DNA of 64,000 nt from Ciona savignyi (taxonomy: Eukaryota > Chordata > Ascidiacea > Phlebobranchia > Cionidae). The DNA is taken from positions 122,485-186,484 of the forward strand of contig CH000186.1 in NCBI GenBank assembly GCA_000149265.1, in the 5' to 3' direction. Under the pieces are notes generated by a model that saw only the letters and a list, made by a program, of their open reading frames with translations, did no database searches and had not been told where the DNA came from. The position numbers and the translations under genes were made by a program. Positions 15,001 through 22,918 of the stretch are shown one piece after another (positions within the stretch are counted from its first letter, which is position 1; each line of letters begins with the position of its first letter).

Positions 15001-18000
15001 AGTTAAAACGTAACCGGAGTTACATGAGAGGGTACAAGTGGAACCGATATTGGTACCGTCAGTGCAGGAAGTTATTAGATTAGATACTGATATCGGCGGG
15101 CAGCCACCTGTTAAAACGTTGATAGGATTTAAGAATTGATGTCCATTTCAGTATCAAGATAGCTAGTCGGTTGTTTCCTTGGGCGAGGTACTTTAAGGTC
15201 ATTGCCTGAACCCAGGAAAATTATAGGTTTTTCCAAATTGGAGAAACGTCTGAATTATACACTAAACACTGTAATAGCTCCGGTAAATCAAAGGCGAGCA
15301 CGCAGTGATCCGACGATTTCTTGTGTGTTAACCCCCCTTGTGATTTCCTAGTCACAAGGATAAACATGAATATCTTATACTCTATCCTAAAATTTAATAG
15401 ATTGATTTAAAACAGAAATGTTCGAAATTTTTGTTTTTTTGCATTTTTTACAATATCTGCTTAGAACGAAATGAATGTTTTCATACAAATTGTTAACTTA
15501 ACAGTGATAATGAATAAATTAAACAATAAAATTATTTTATCAAACATACATTAAGTTCCATTAAAATAGTACGAAATTTATTTTTCTCTTTTCAAGTCTA
15601 TTTCACAGAAGTTTAAAATTCTTATATCAAATGTATTAATTCTGAAATCATTCTAAAAAATTTAAATAAGTTAGATAGGGACATCTAGTGGTTTCCAAAG
15701 AGGTTTCTAGATAATTTATAACTCAGGCTATTATGCGCTGTAAAGGCAATTTGCTATATTGCATTTAAAAAGATACATCTTACAATACAATTAACATTTT
15801 AGGCAAAAAAACATCAGAATTTTGTCATTGAATATTACTGATAATTCGGTGTCGCTCAAGCCGAGCAAGTTTAAAAGTCATAAAATTTTCTACAGCATTG
15901 TGTGTGGTGCTGGTAAATACTAAAAAATAGAAAATATTAAAAGAAACTAAACTCAGGTTCTCTCCTCTAGGCAGAGAGGATGGGAGAGCACTAAGGTTGG
16001 ATTTATGGAGTAATCTCCCACATTCCAGCACTGCAAGTGAGTAGAACCTGTCCCCGTAATAAATATCTAGGGGCGCAAGCAAATGTGCAGACTGAACCAC
16101 TTTCGAAGCTGTCGGTGCATGTGAAAGTGGTGCTGACATCGACAGCAATACTTGGGCATGGGCTCATCCGGCCCTGGACTGTGGAAAGAATACTTTAGTT
16201 GTAATAAATATATGTAGTGGATATTTGACCTTTTTTTGGAAATAAAAAAAACTTTTCACAAAGTTAATTATCTTCTTTTTGTAAAATGTTAGAAAGCAGA
16301 GAAAAATTTAGACAAAAGCAACAAAGTGCTCAAAAATATATTGTGTCACTGTCACTTACTTGCAATGAGACGATTGCAAAAAGGTAAGTTACTCGTCCAG
16401 CCGGCATGCAGACAACGAGTTTGACCCTCCCCAATAAGTTGGTACCCGTGTTCACATGAAAAAGTGCATTCCGACAAAAAATTGTTGGAATCCGTACAAA
16501 GCAGGTTACTGTGTTTTGGTGCAGTTATCGGAGAACAGGTGCCTGTTCTTCCACTGACTGGTAAAAGAAGAAAGGTTTAAATATCTTGTGTGGGGTGATG
16601 TCCTTACTTCAATATTAGGAATTGTAATCGTTTAGAAAAATGATAAATTTGAGGAAAGAACTTGCAAACTTACTTTCCATTGTCCTGACACAGCTTGGAG
16701 ATCCACTGGTCCACCCGTTAAACAGGCAGATTTTTCTCTGGTCGCCGACCAATTGGTACCCGAGGAAACAGGAATATTGACACACAGAACCAGCGTAATT
16801 TAAATTCGAACATGTCACCTCACCGTTGACAATGGAATCCACAAGACTGCACATGACTGGTGGTTCTATGATAGGATATGTTATGTTTATCACCATGAAT
16901 GGGAAAACCAAGGGGGGTTAAAACACAGGCAATCGTCAGGTCACCTCGCACCCACCGTCTGGTTACCAGAGTTATTACAGTGTATTGTATATGATAGACA
17001 TGTTCCTTCAATTTGGTAGAACCCATTAATCCGCTGGGTTCGGGCAATGTCTATTTAGTGCCTGCCCAAGGATACAACCGACTAGCTACTGACTAGTTTT
17101 GTATTTGCAACCCTTCAGCTAAAAGGCGACGCACTAACCCACCAGACTAATCTGCCGGACCAATGAAAGGTTAAAACATCAGGTGGAAAGTTTTCGGTTC
17201 AAAACCAGTCATTAGCTGGTTGGTTGATTTGCGAAAATCGGCTGAGCCCATTGGTTTATTGGGATACACCAAACCAGTTTCAAAGTTTTATTTTTTTCGA
17301 AATACAATACACATGCAAATAGCTTTGATAAATGGACCATGAGCCAAAGTTATCTGACAATAAATGATAAATTATTGTCTCATGTAATAGAAGACTTAGG
17401 TAATAATATAAATCTAATGAGTAACCACCAAGAACAAAATAAAACATTTTTCTAAGCAACAGCACCTGTTTAACTTCTTAATTTTAACCACAATTATATT
17501 GTGCTATCAAAGAACACTTTCTAATGTTTAGGTTGAAAATCAACACCACCATCTGTGTGGTCTTGAGCTGTTCATATCACTAACACTGCTTTATTAATCG
17601 ATCCTATAATATCAGTAACATAGGTTTAACCCCTGGAATTAGCTTAGTTGTCAAAATTGCAGGTATATATAACAAAAACAATGTATTTATGAAAATAACC
17701 ACTACAGATATTGATTCTTTTTGCGAAATTACCCAAGACCCAATTTGGTAAACGAAACTGAAGTAACTGTATAAATAAGAATAATTATAACCAAAGTTCT
17801 AATGAGATAAAAATATATTTTGTCACAATTGACGATGTGGTATTAATAAATAGAACGAATTCCCTTCGAAACATTAGGCAACAATGAATCGGGTAATGAA
17901 TAAGTTTGCATCGTGTTTATTAAACTTAACATAGTTGCAGGCGACAAAAGCGCCACTACTAAAAACACAAGGTGTAAAGTTTTGTTTGTAACAATTGACA

Positions 18001-21000
18001 AAATGTATTTATATCATAAAAATTGTACATCAAAATTGGCTTTCTAGTAGGCTTACACTGCAGTACATTTATCTGTTTTACTGTTCAAATTTTCAAATTT
18101 TAAAGCATTTTACTGTCTTGTTACAGCTGAAATTGTCAATTTTGACAAAATATGTAATCATGAACCGAGTAAAATAAACTTTTTAATAATTTTTTGTCAT
18201 GCTAATTAGCTATTCGAAATTAGGCAGCTGCTTACGCGTTTTTTCTGTACTATTGATATTAAAATATATAACATAGAAATAAGCAACATAGGGCACCATA
18301 ACAACATGCATGAATCATACCAATAGGCACCTACCTGTTGGAAGAAGGAAAGAGCATAGAGGTTTCTCATTTGACCATTTTCCATTGCGACAAATGGAAT
18401 TTCGGGATCCCTTTAGAGTGTAACCCTTGTTGCAATAGAAATAACATATTGAACCACTCTTGTGTGAATTTGTGCAAACCGTGCGACCGAAACTTAGCTT
18501 GCGTAATGCCGGGCATGTTACCTCGGTGTACTGATGAACTAAAAAATTGAAAAATTAAATAGGAAAATTGAATGGAAAATAGAATAATTCTGCAATTTTA
18601 AAAAGTATAGGCCTATTTATTACAAAATAAGTCAGCACACTAAACATATTTAAATCAATTTCATCAAAACAGAATTAGATATAACATAAGTTAACAAGAA
18701 TTTAAATGGTTGATTTTTTTGCGAAATCTTTTAAAATGTTACACCAAATAGAAATACAAAAAAAAATTTTAAAAATTGGAGAAATAAAAAACAGCTGCTA
18801 GTCAATTGGTTGTACATAAAATAGCCAAAATGGGCAGCTTAAGTGGGAATTCCTAAACAGACTTTTCAAGAGACTTTCTATTATGCGACAGAAAGATAGG
18901 AGGACAATTTTTTTCCCAGCACGAAAAAATATAGCCTATGTATTGGCTTTTAGTATAGGAGTGAATCATGACTTAAAACTGTACTTGCAACACAGCTTAA
19001 GTGATACCATGTGCCCACTGGATTAAAACTATTGCAATATTTTGATTATGTTAAAGAAGTTCGTAATATAAATTTGAATAAAAGAGAAGCTGTCATAGCC
19101 ATTGATTTTTTATCTTTCTAAACGAAAAATTTGGTGACATTTACGTTATTGCAACCAATTTAAAGAAAGGTACACCTAAAAAAAATTTAAGAATAAAAGC
19201 AATGCCTTTGAAATTTGTATTGCTACCATTTAAATGCCCAAAAGGATGATTAATAAGTGTAATAGTGGAGTAAAGGGTTGCAAAGTACATAATTTTTGTA
19301 TGATGCAACCCGAAACAGAGGTAGGTAAATACCACCCCTGCCACTCTGGTGATTAACCACCATCACAGCTGTTTAAATGATACAACACTTACTTACACAC
19401 ACACTTTGGTATCGACATGCTCCAATTACTGCTGTTGGATTGGCAATGTATATTTTCTTTCCCTATCAAGTCAAAGCCAATATAGCACTGAAAAGAGCAT
19501 GTAGAGTTGTGTTGAAATTGATCTGAACAACTCATCCGGCCATAACTTAGTGCTGGAAGAGGTTCGCAGCTCGAGTTACTTGATTTGCTTTCTGTGGAAT
19601 AAATTGTGTTTCTGTGGAAGTGAACACATTGTTATTGGATACAAGGTGTTTTAAACTCCGACAGCTTGGTATGTGTACATCCTTTTTCGGGTTATGCACC
19701 CAAGATTTTATCAAGATCCTTTATACTTAAAAGATTAAATCGCAAACTTTCATACTTTCCAGACTAAACTAGATGGAATGGAAATTGAACACTAAAAGTA
19801 GGAAAACTTACTTTAATCCTGACGCCAACAATGCGTTTAAGTTATAACTTGGCTTAACTATAACCTCAGGTCCCCAGCCATAATATGAGAATTATGCAAA
19901 GACACTTATGAAACTCTAGTGGCACCCTTATACAGTTAAATTTTTTGCAACAAAAACTGTTTGGTTGTAGATAAATTGGTTTTGTTTTTTGTCAAAATTT
20001 GCCGTACCACCCATACTCATGCTTGGCCCAACCAGCCCTACCCTAACCCAAACGTCCTAACCTTTAATTTATTAAGCCGTTTCTCTCTGTCTCTATTTTT
20101 TTCTTTATGGCCAAAGAGCTTAATGAATTTACATGATTAGGGATAGGATAGGGATAGGATATTCATCTTTATCCCCGTGAGTGGGAAAACCAAGGGGGTT
20201 AACTAGGGATGCACAATATAGAATTTCGAATCTTTGAGATTCGAATCTCTAGGGATTCGAATCTTTACAAGCAATTTAATAAGAATAGTTAGGATTCGAA
20301 ATTAAAAACGTAAAATATTGGCTGCGATCTAACGCGCAACAACACGTGTGATGCCGATTATGCAGACGTCAGCGTATCGTTTCAGCAAGCGTGCGACAGT
20401 GAATAACTATAATAAGAAACTTTTGGTGAATCGTCATTGAAGTAAATTCGTAATCTCAAAATTGTAAAATGGCTTCTTCATTCGTATGTAATACCCGTAA
20501 TGCGTTTCTCCATAGCGAAAGTGCATCTATCGTGCGAAAGCGTCCGAACATTTTCTAAAGCGGTAGCTCGGAAATACAACTTGCATCAAAGCACAACAAC
20601 ATTATCTTATCAGTTGTCCCATACACGTGCATTGTGGACCGACGCGCTTAAAACGAACACACGCACAAAGAAAGTAGGTCACTTTCGTCAGGCTGTAATC
20701 ACGTGGTTAATCGCACCTTTAAATATGACGCAATTATTCCAAAGGCAGAAGAGTTATTTACAGACTAAACACGTTAGTATTTGCAAAATATATTTCACTT
20801 AAACAACTATGTTTTCAATAAACACAATGAATGAAATCCTAAGTATTCAATTTAATGATATCCTATGTGTTATTTAGTTAGGTGATTTTGAAGTGATTAA
20901 TTTATTAGACTTTTACCAATGTATAACTGTGTTAAATAGTAAATTAATGTTTAATTGTGCAATGGCATTAATAGCTAGTCTTGATACCAAACTGGTGAAA

Positions 21001-21797
21001 TAAAAATTGTCTGGTGTTTGGAAGCATTTTTCTCAGCCATTCATTTCAACAACAACCTACTAGACTATTATCCTCCCTCATGGCAGATAGTGTTTAGAAA
21101 TGTTACATATGATTAAAAAAATATGTAATGGTAAAATATTGTTGGACTACGTAAATTGCTCTCATCACAGTTTAAAAGCATATGGCTAATTCACTATAAA
21201 TGAGAAATTATATGCACAGCATAGCAAATTTAAATACATGGTAAAACATTCTAGAATAGGATTCGAAATTCTAGATTCGAAATATATTATTCTAGAATAT
21301 TCTAGAATACCTAACTATCCTATATTGTGCATCCCTAGGGTTAACACACGGGCAATCGTCAGATCACCTCGCGCCCATCGTCGGGTTACCAGAACTATTG
21401 CAGTGTGTTGTATATGATAGACACGTTCCTTCAATTTGGTAGAACCCATTAATCCGCTGGGTTCAGGCAATGTCCGTAAAGTGCCTTGCCCAAGTACACA
21501 ACCGACTAGCTAACGACCAGTTTCGCACCTGCAACCTTTCGATTGAAAGGCGACACACTTAACCGTTAGACCAACGGGTCGGATAAAAACTGATTGTTAA
21601 ATAGCCGGTTGTGTCCTTGGGCATGTAGTAGACTGCAGACATATTCCAAACCCAGTGAAGTATAGGTTATAATCTAAAAGAATGTTGTAATCATATATTT
21701 AATAACAAGGCTTATGCTACTACAACTTACCTGTACAAAAGTAGAAGAGATATAATGCACATACAACAGCAAATCTTTTGTACAAACATTTCTCCAT
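1..21797 (-). CDS. Multi-sushi (CCP) domain protein, 5' part; gene runs off the left edge
   Basis: Read on the minus strand, a signal-peptide exon (21731-21797) is followed by sushi exons at 19397-19591, 18335-18538, 16674-16856, 16360-16557, 16003-16178 (broken), 14922-15107, 13953-14144, 13407-13580, 11549-11725, 11176-11349, 10545-10718, 9411-9584, 8995-9168, 7522-7695, 5589-5762, 4001-4174, 3586-3759, 2654-2827, 2235-2408, 1388-1561, 973-1146 and 21-194. All have GT-AG borders and phase 1-1, so any exon can be skipped without a frameshift. Each domain has the four sushi cysteines, the G-Y motif and the W before the last Cys, plus an extra cysteine pair (as in SCT...SVCTF) like the six-cysteine CCPs of selectins. 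Sushi proteins bind other proteins in complement control or adhesion; the ligand here is unknown. No transmembrane or C-terminal exon is in view, so secreted versus anchored cannot be decided. Confidence 0.88.
4724..5022 (-). repeat. Long SINE copy, tRNA-derived
   Basis: A member of a roughly 280-bp family. Its hallmarks are a GGATAGGATATTCATG tail end, a GAATGGGAAAACCAAGG block, GGTAGAACCCATTAATC, TGCCTTGCCCAAGGACAC and a pol III B-box-like GGTTCGAA (as read on the minus strand). Lies in a sushi-gene intron. Confidence 0.75.
5400..5515 (-). repeat. Degenerate short SINE copy with a TA microsatellite
   Basis: Resembles the short tRNA-like family (CATTATGGG, then GCAAGATGGTATCTATAT) and contains about 21 bp of TA repeats at 5480-5501. 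A better-preserved relative is at 10378-10470. Confidence 0.45.
6303..6380 (+). repeat. Dispersed repeat shared with 26765-26850
   Basis: The string CACTATTTGTAAA, then ACATTTTGTATGCT and CTGACCACAATTTGTA recurs near 26765-26850 with small changes. Family unknown. Around it, 5763-7521 is intron; 6560-6620 and 6900-6960 also look like diverged copies of each other. Confidence 0.45.
7873..8143 (-). repeat. Long SINE copy
   Basis: Same family as 4724-5022, more diverged (TGCCTTGCCCAAGGACACAG retained). Intronic. Confidence 0.65.
8810..8900 (-). repeat. tRNA-like SINE head
   Basis: On the minus strand it reads TAGCTCAGCTAGC, an A-box-like string, and GGATTTAAATC, a B-box-like string, about 35 bp apart. 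It does not fold into a clean tRNA by eye, so I take it as a SINE remnant and not a tRNA gene. Confidence 0.4.
10378..10470 (-). repeat. Short tRNA-derived SINE copy
   Basis: Carries the inverted B-box-like TTTCAAACCCATCATGGGC and the tail CTATATGTATCGATGGCG, diagnostic of the short family well preserved near 32000 and 57750. Confidence 0.55.
10908..11050 (-). repeat. Partial long SINE
   Basis: Only the tail half remains (GGGTATTCATGTTTATCC, AATGGGGTTAATACACAGGC). A 32-bp stretch with GTGTTGATTTAAACCTGTGA is duplicated in tandem at its end (about 11035-11090). Confidence 0.5.
11726..13406. other. Intron of the sushi gene, no feature recognised
   Basis: 1.7 kb of AT-rich intron between array exon 11549-11725 and exon 13407-13580. 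I searched both strands for sushi-like cysteine patterns and found none. A GC-richer 100-bp patch at 12040-12140 (GGTGTCAGGTGCCTATGG) may be a repeat fragment. Confidence 0.5.
13407..13580 (-). CDS. Sushi exon (eighth domain), founder-like member of the array
   Basis: 174 nt, phase 1-1. It reads LCPQITNPVNSFTSC, SICTFTCNAGYTVSG and GTWSNVSPIC. It combines features of the B and C exon types of the array to its left, with NPFS as in type C and CNAGYT as in type B, so it may resemble the exon from which the array grew. Confidence 0.82.
13953..14144 (-). CDS. Sushi exon (seventh domain)
   Basis: 192 nt. The core is NCPAIPTLSHMTFTC, GSTCTFQCSAGSSLSG and WSSAFPSC, ending EIQ and a phase-1 GTAAGTG donor. 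A Gly run precedes the first Cys. Two nearby AGs could serve as acceptor (high end 14144 or a few bases lower); the chosen one keeps phase 1. The intron upstream carries a local tandem repeat (14177-14292). Confidence 0.76.
14177..14292. repeat. Short tandem repeat in an intron
   Basis: CTTAGTTTATAAATACACT recurs four times, some copies with an extra TAAGATATAAA segment, giving mixed periods of about 20 and 37 bp. Confidence 0.7.
14922..15107 (-). CDS. Sushi exon (sixth domain)
   Basis: 186 nt, phase 1-1, GTAAGTAAA donor. It encodes GGCPPISVSNLITSC, GSTCTLSCNSGYVLTG and a final WNVVMPSC, with a slightly longer third loop (ITYGSTIQ). No coding shadow on the other strand. Confidence 0.8.
15161..15386 (+). 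repeat. Long SINE copy, plus orientation
   Basis: CTAGTCGGTTGTTTCCTTGG at the head side and GATAAACATGAATATC at the tail side identify the long SINE family. Confidence 0.65.
16003..16178 (-). pseudogene. Broken sushi exon (fifth domain): early stop, last Cys lost in frame
   Basis: The acceptor TTCCACAG and phase 1 are intact, and the frame reads VQGRMSPCPSIAVDV, SVCTFACAPRYLLRG and AGMWEITP before a TAA at 16003-16005. The missing part, ending HPLC, lies just beyond in a different frame, which fits a one-base deletion or a sequencing error near 16005. No good donor is seen. Because neighbouring exons share phase 1, skipping this exon would keep the rest of the protein in frame. Confidence 0.6.
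16360..16557 (-). CDS. Sushi exon (fourth domain)
   Basis: 198 nt, phase 1-1, acceptor CTTTTACCAG, donor GTAAGT. It has a short VSGRTGT lead, then CSPITAPKHSNLLC, ECTFSCEHGYQLIG and AGWTSNLPFC. The choice of the upstream AG keeps phase 1; the next AG would give the wrong phase. Confidence 0.77.
16674..16856 (-). CDS. Sushi exon (third domain)
   Basis: 183 nt, phase 1-1. Core residues are MCSLVDSIVNGEVTC, SVCQYSCFLGYQLVG and WTSGSPSC. The acceptor (ACCACCAG) has almost no pyrimidine tract because a SINE sits about 13 bp upstream in transcript order (at 16869), so splicing of this exon may be weakened. Confidence 0.75.
16869..17161 (-). repeat. Long SINE copy next to a splice acceptor
   Basis: Well-preserved copy (CACCATGAATGGGAAAACC to AACCCACCAGACTAATCTG). 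It ends about 13 bp from sushi exon 16674-16856 and replaces its branch-point and pyrimidine region. Confidence 0.75.
18335..18538 (-). CDS. Sushi exon (second domain)
   Basis: 204 nt, phase 1-1, with a TTTTTTAG acceptor and GTAGGT donor. The reading begins VHQYTEVTCPAL, has the core SICYFYCNKGYTLKGS and ends GKWSNEKPLC, followed by a short hydrophobic SFLLPT tail. The six-cysteine pattern is present. An open plus-strand frame covers the same bases but has no domain character. Confidence 0.78.
19397..19591 (-). CDS. Sushi exon (first domain)
   Basis: 195 nt, phase 1-1. The acceptor is TTTCCACAG and the donor is one of two overlapping GTAAG sites; I chose the one that keeps phase 1. It encodes a Ser/Asn-rich linker, then C-EPLPALSYGRMSC, a central S-T-C-S-F-Q-C segment and a final NWSMSIPKC. 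This domain has diverged from the downstream array and probably belongs to the older part of the gene. Confidence 0.78.
20139..21583 (-). repeat. Long SINE split by a hAT transposon
   Basis: The SINE parts are 20139-20203 and 21338-21583. Removing the inserted element and one target-site copy restores a continuous GGGGGTTAACACACGGGC, as in the other SINE copies, so the SINE was there first. Confidence 0.85.
20204..21337 (+). mobile_element. hAT-type DNA transposon, 1134 bp, non-autonomous or decayed
   Basis: Terminal inverted repeats TAGGGATGCACAATATA occur at both ends, flanked by a perfect 8-bp target duplication GGGTTAAC (20196-20203 and 21338-21345), the hallmark length of hAT elements. 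Subterminal ATTCGAAT/TTCTAGAAT palindromes are abundant at both ends. From 20468 a reading frame starts MASSFV and breaks quickly. Stitching across shifts suggests a BED-finger-like segment (KCIYRAK, then TTCIKAQQHYLISC), so it looks like the remains of a transposase N-terminus. The catalytic part is absent. Confidence 0.88.
21731..21797 (-). CDS. Signal-peptide exon of the sushi gene (start codon)
   Basis: ATG at 21795-21797 opens 22 codons plus one base, MEKCLYKRF then a hydrophobic run (AVVCALYLFYFCT), followed by a GTAAGT donor at 21730 and below. The phase-1 end matches the phase-1 start of every sushi exon. No in-frame continuation exists upstream. The 5'UTR and promoter lie somewhere in 21798-22300; I could not pick a TATA box. 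Confidence 0.8.
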
Positions 21798-22918
21798 AAT
21801 ACGATGACCACTTTTACGGTAGTTTTCTTTCGCGGTATGACGCTATCTCAGTTAAAAATGGTCCAAGTGTAGATCCTAACGGAGAATAGCTGTGAAACAA
21901 AACAAGTAAACACTAATCATTATATATCAAAATAATAATCAATGTTAAGGAGTGCATAATTATATGGTTTAATACATTAAAGTTACGCTTTAGGCTTAAC
22001 GTTGTGGTTATAACAGCTGGGCTTACCGGCTATACCGTGATTTCACTGATACGTTTGTGACGTAAACAAAATGATACCTAACCTGTGGAACATTTTACGA
22101 TTTTGTAAATAAACTGCAGAAAACCTAATTTTGGCGGGAGCATAAATATCGCAGGAATTTTAGCTGGGGAGTTGCAGACTTTAAATTAATAATTACCAGA
22201 ATAAAACAATGAAATGAATGCGAAAATAAAACACCAGTTACAGTAAACCTATTTAATTTTTACTGCATACTCTTTATGCTTTTTAAATCTTGTTTAAATT
22301 AATTGTCCCCACTTTATCGTGACATTGTTTGGGTTTTAATACGTCCGTTTTCTTATATTGCTGCATTTTTATTTTTCCCTGATGTTTATTACAATTTTTA
22401 TTACCCCCTACAATTCAAAGAGTTCAGAGATGGCGGTTGTATTTCTAGAAACACCACTTATTGGTCATCGTTTTACCCCGAATAAATAAATCCCAATGAA
22501 TAAATTAGTTCTACTAAAAAGGAACGTCTCAATCATACACCGCAAAAAAATATAGCGAAGGAAGCCCAGAGCGGCGTGATGTAGCCTAATTTAACGATTA
22601 GCCGTGGGATAAATCGTCCGCATTTTCCCATTCACATACACTATATAAAACATTAATATCATATCCTTTTTTTTAACAAAGAAATATAACCCCACAGCAC
22701 TCTTTTTGTGGGCAATCATGAACTGGCAAACTTTGGGCGGTAAATATGAGGAGATTATTTAAAAATATAAAAAAGAAATCTAGACTATTCAATTTCCTTG
22801 CTATGTTGTTGTCCCACCACCGGCTAAACAGGAATACAATTTTAACAGCGTAATATATAACTTGTATTATAAAAGCAATGCTCAAATGAAACGCGAAAAA
22901 ACAAAAGGAGTAATACAG
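21798..22918. other. Intergenic: 5' side of the sushi gene and 3' side of bHLH copy 1
   Basis: The two genes share the minus strand. The sushi promoter should lie in the lower half, and the 3'UTR of the bHLH gene in the upper 300 bp. No AATAAA is seen on the minus strand close below 22919. No other gene recognised; open frames here lack any domain character. Confidence 0.5.

Noticed and set aside
16820-17047. Open frame with LMGSTKLKE-like peptide, also at 57482-57670 and in part at 62380-62817
   Set aside because: The same peptide recurs because these are SINE copies read in the same frame; the family is non-coding.
20500-20802. 100-codon plus-strand gene
   Set aside because: Lies wholly inside the hAT element, and this frame has no domain character; a shifted frame shows the transposase remnant instead.
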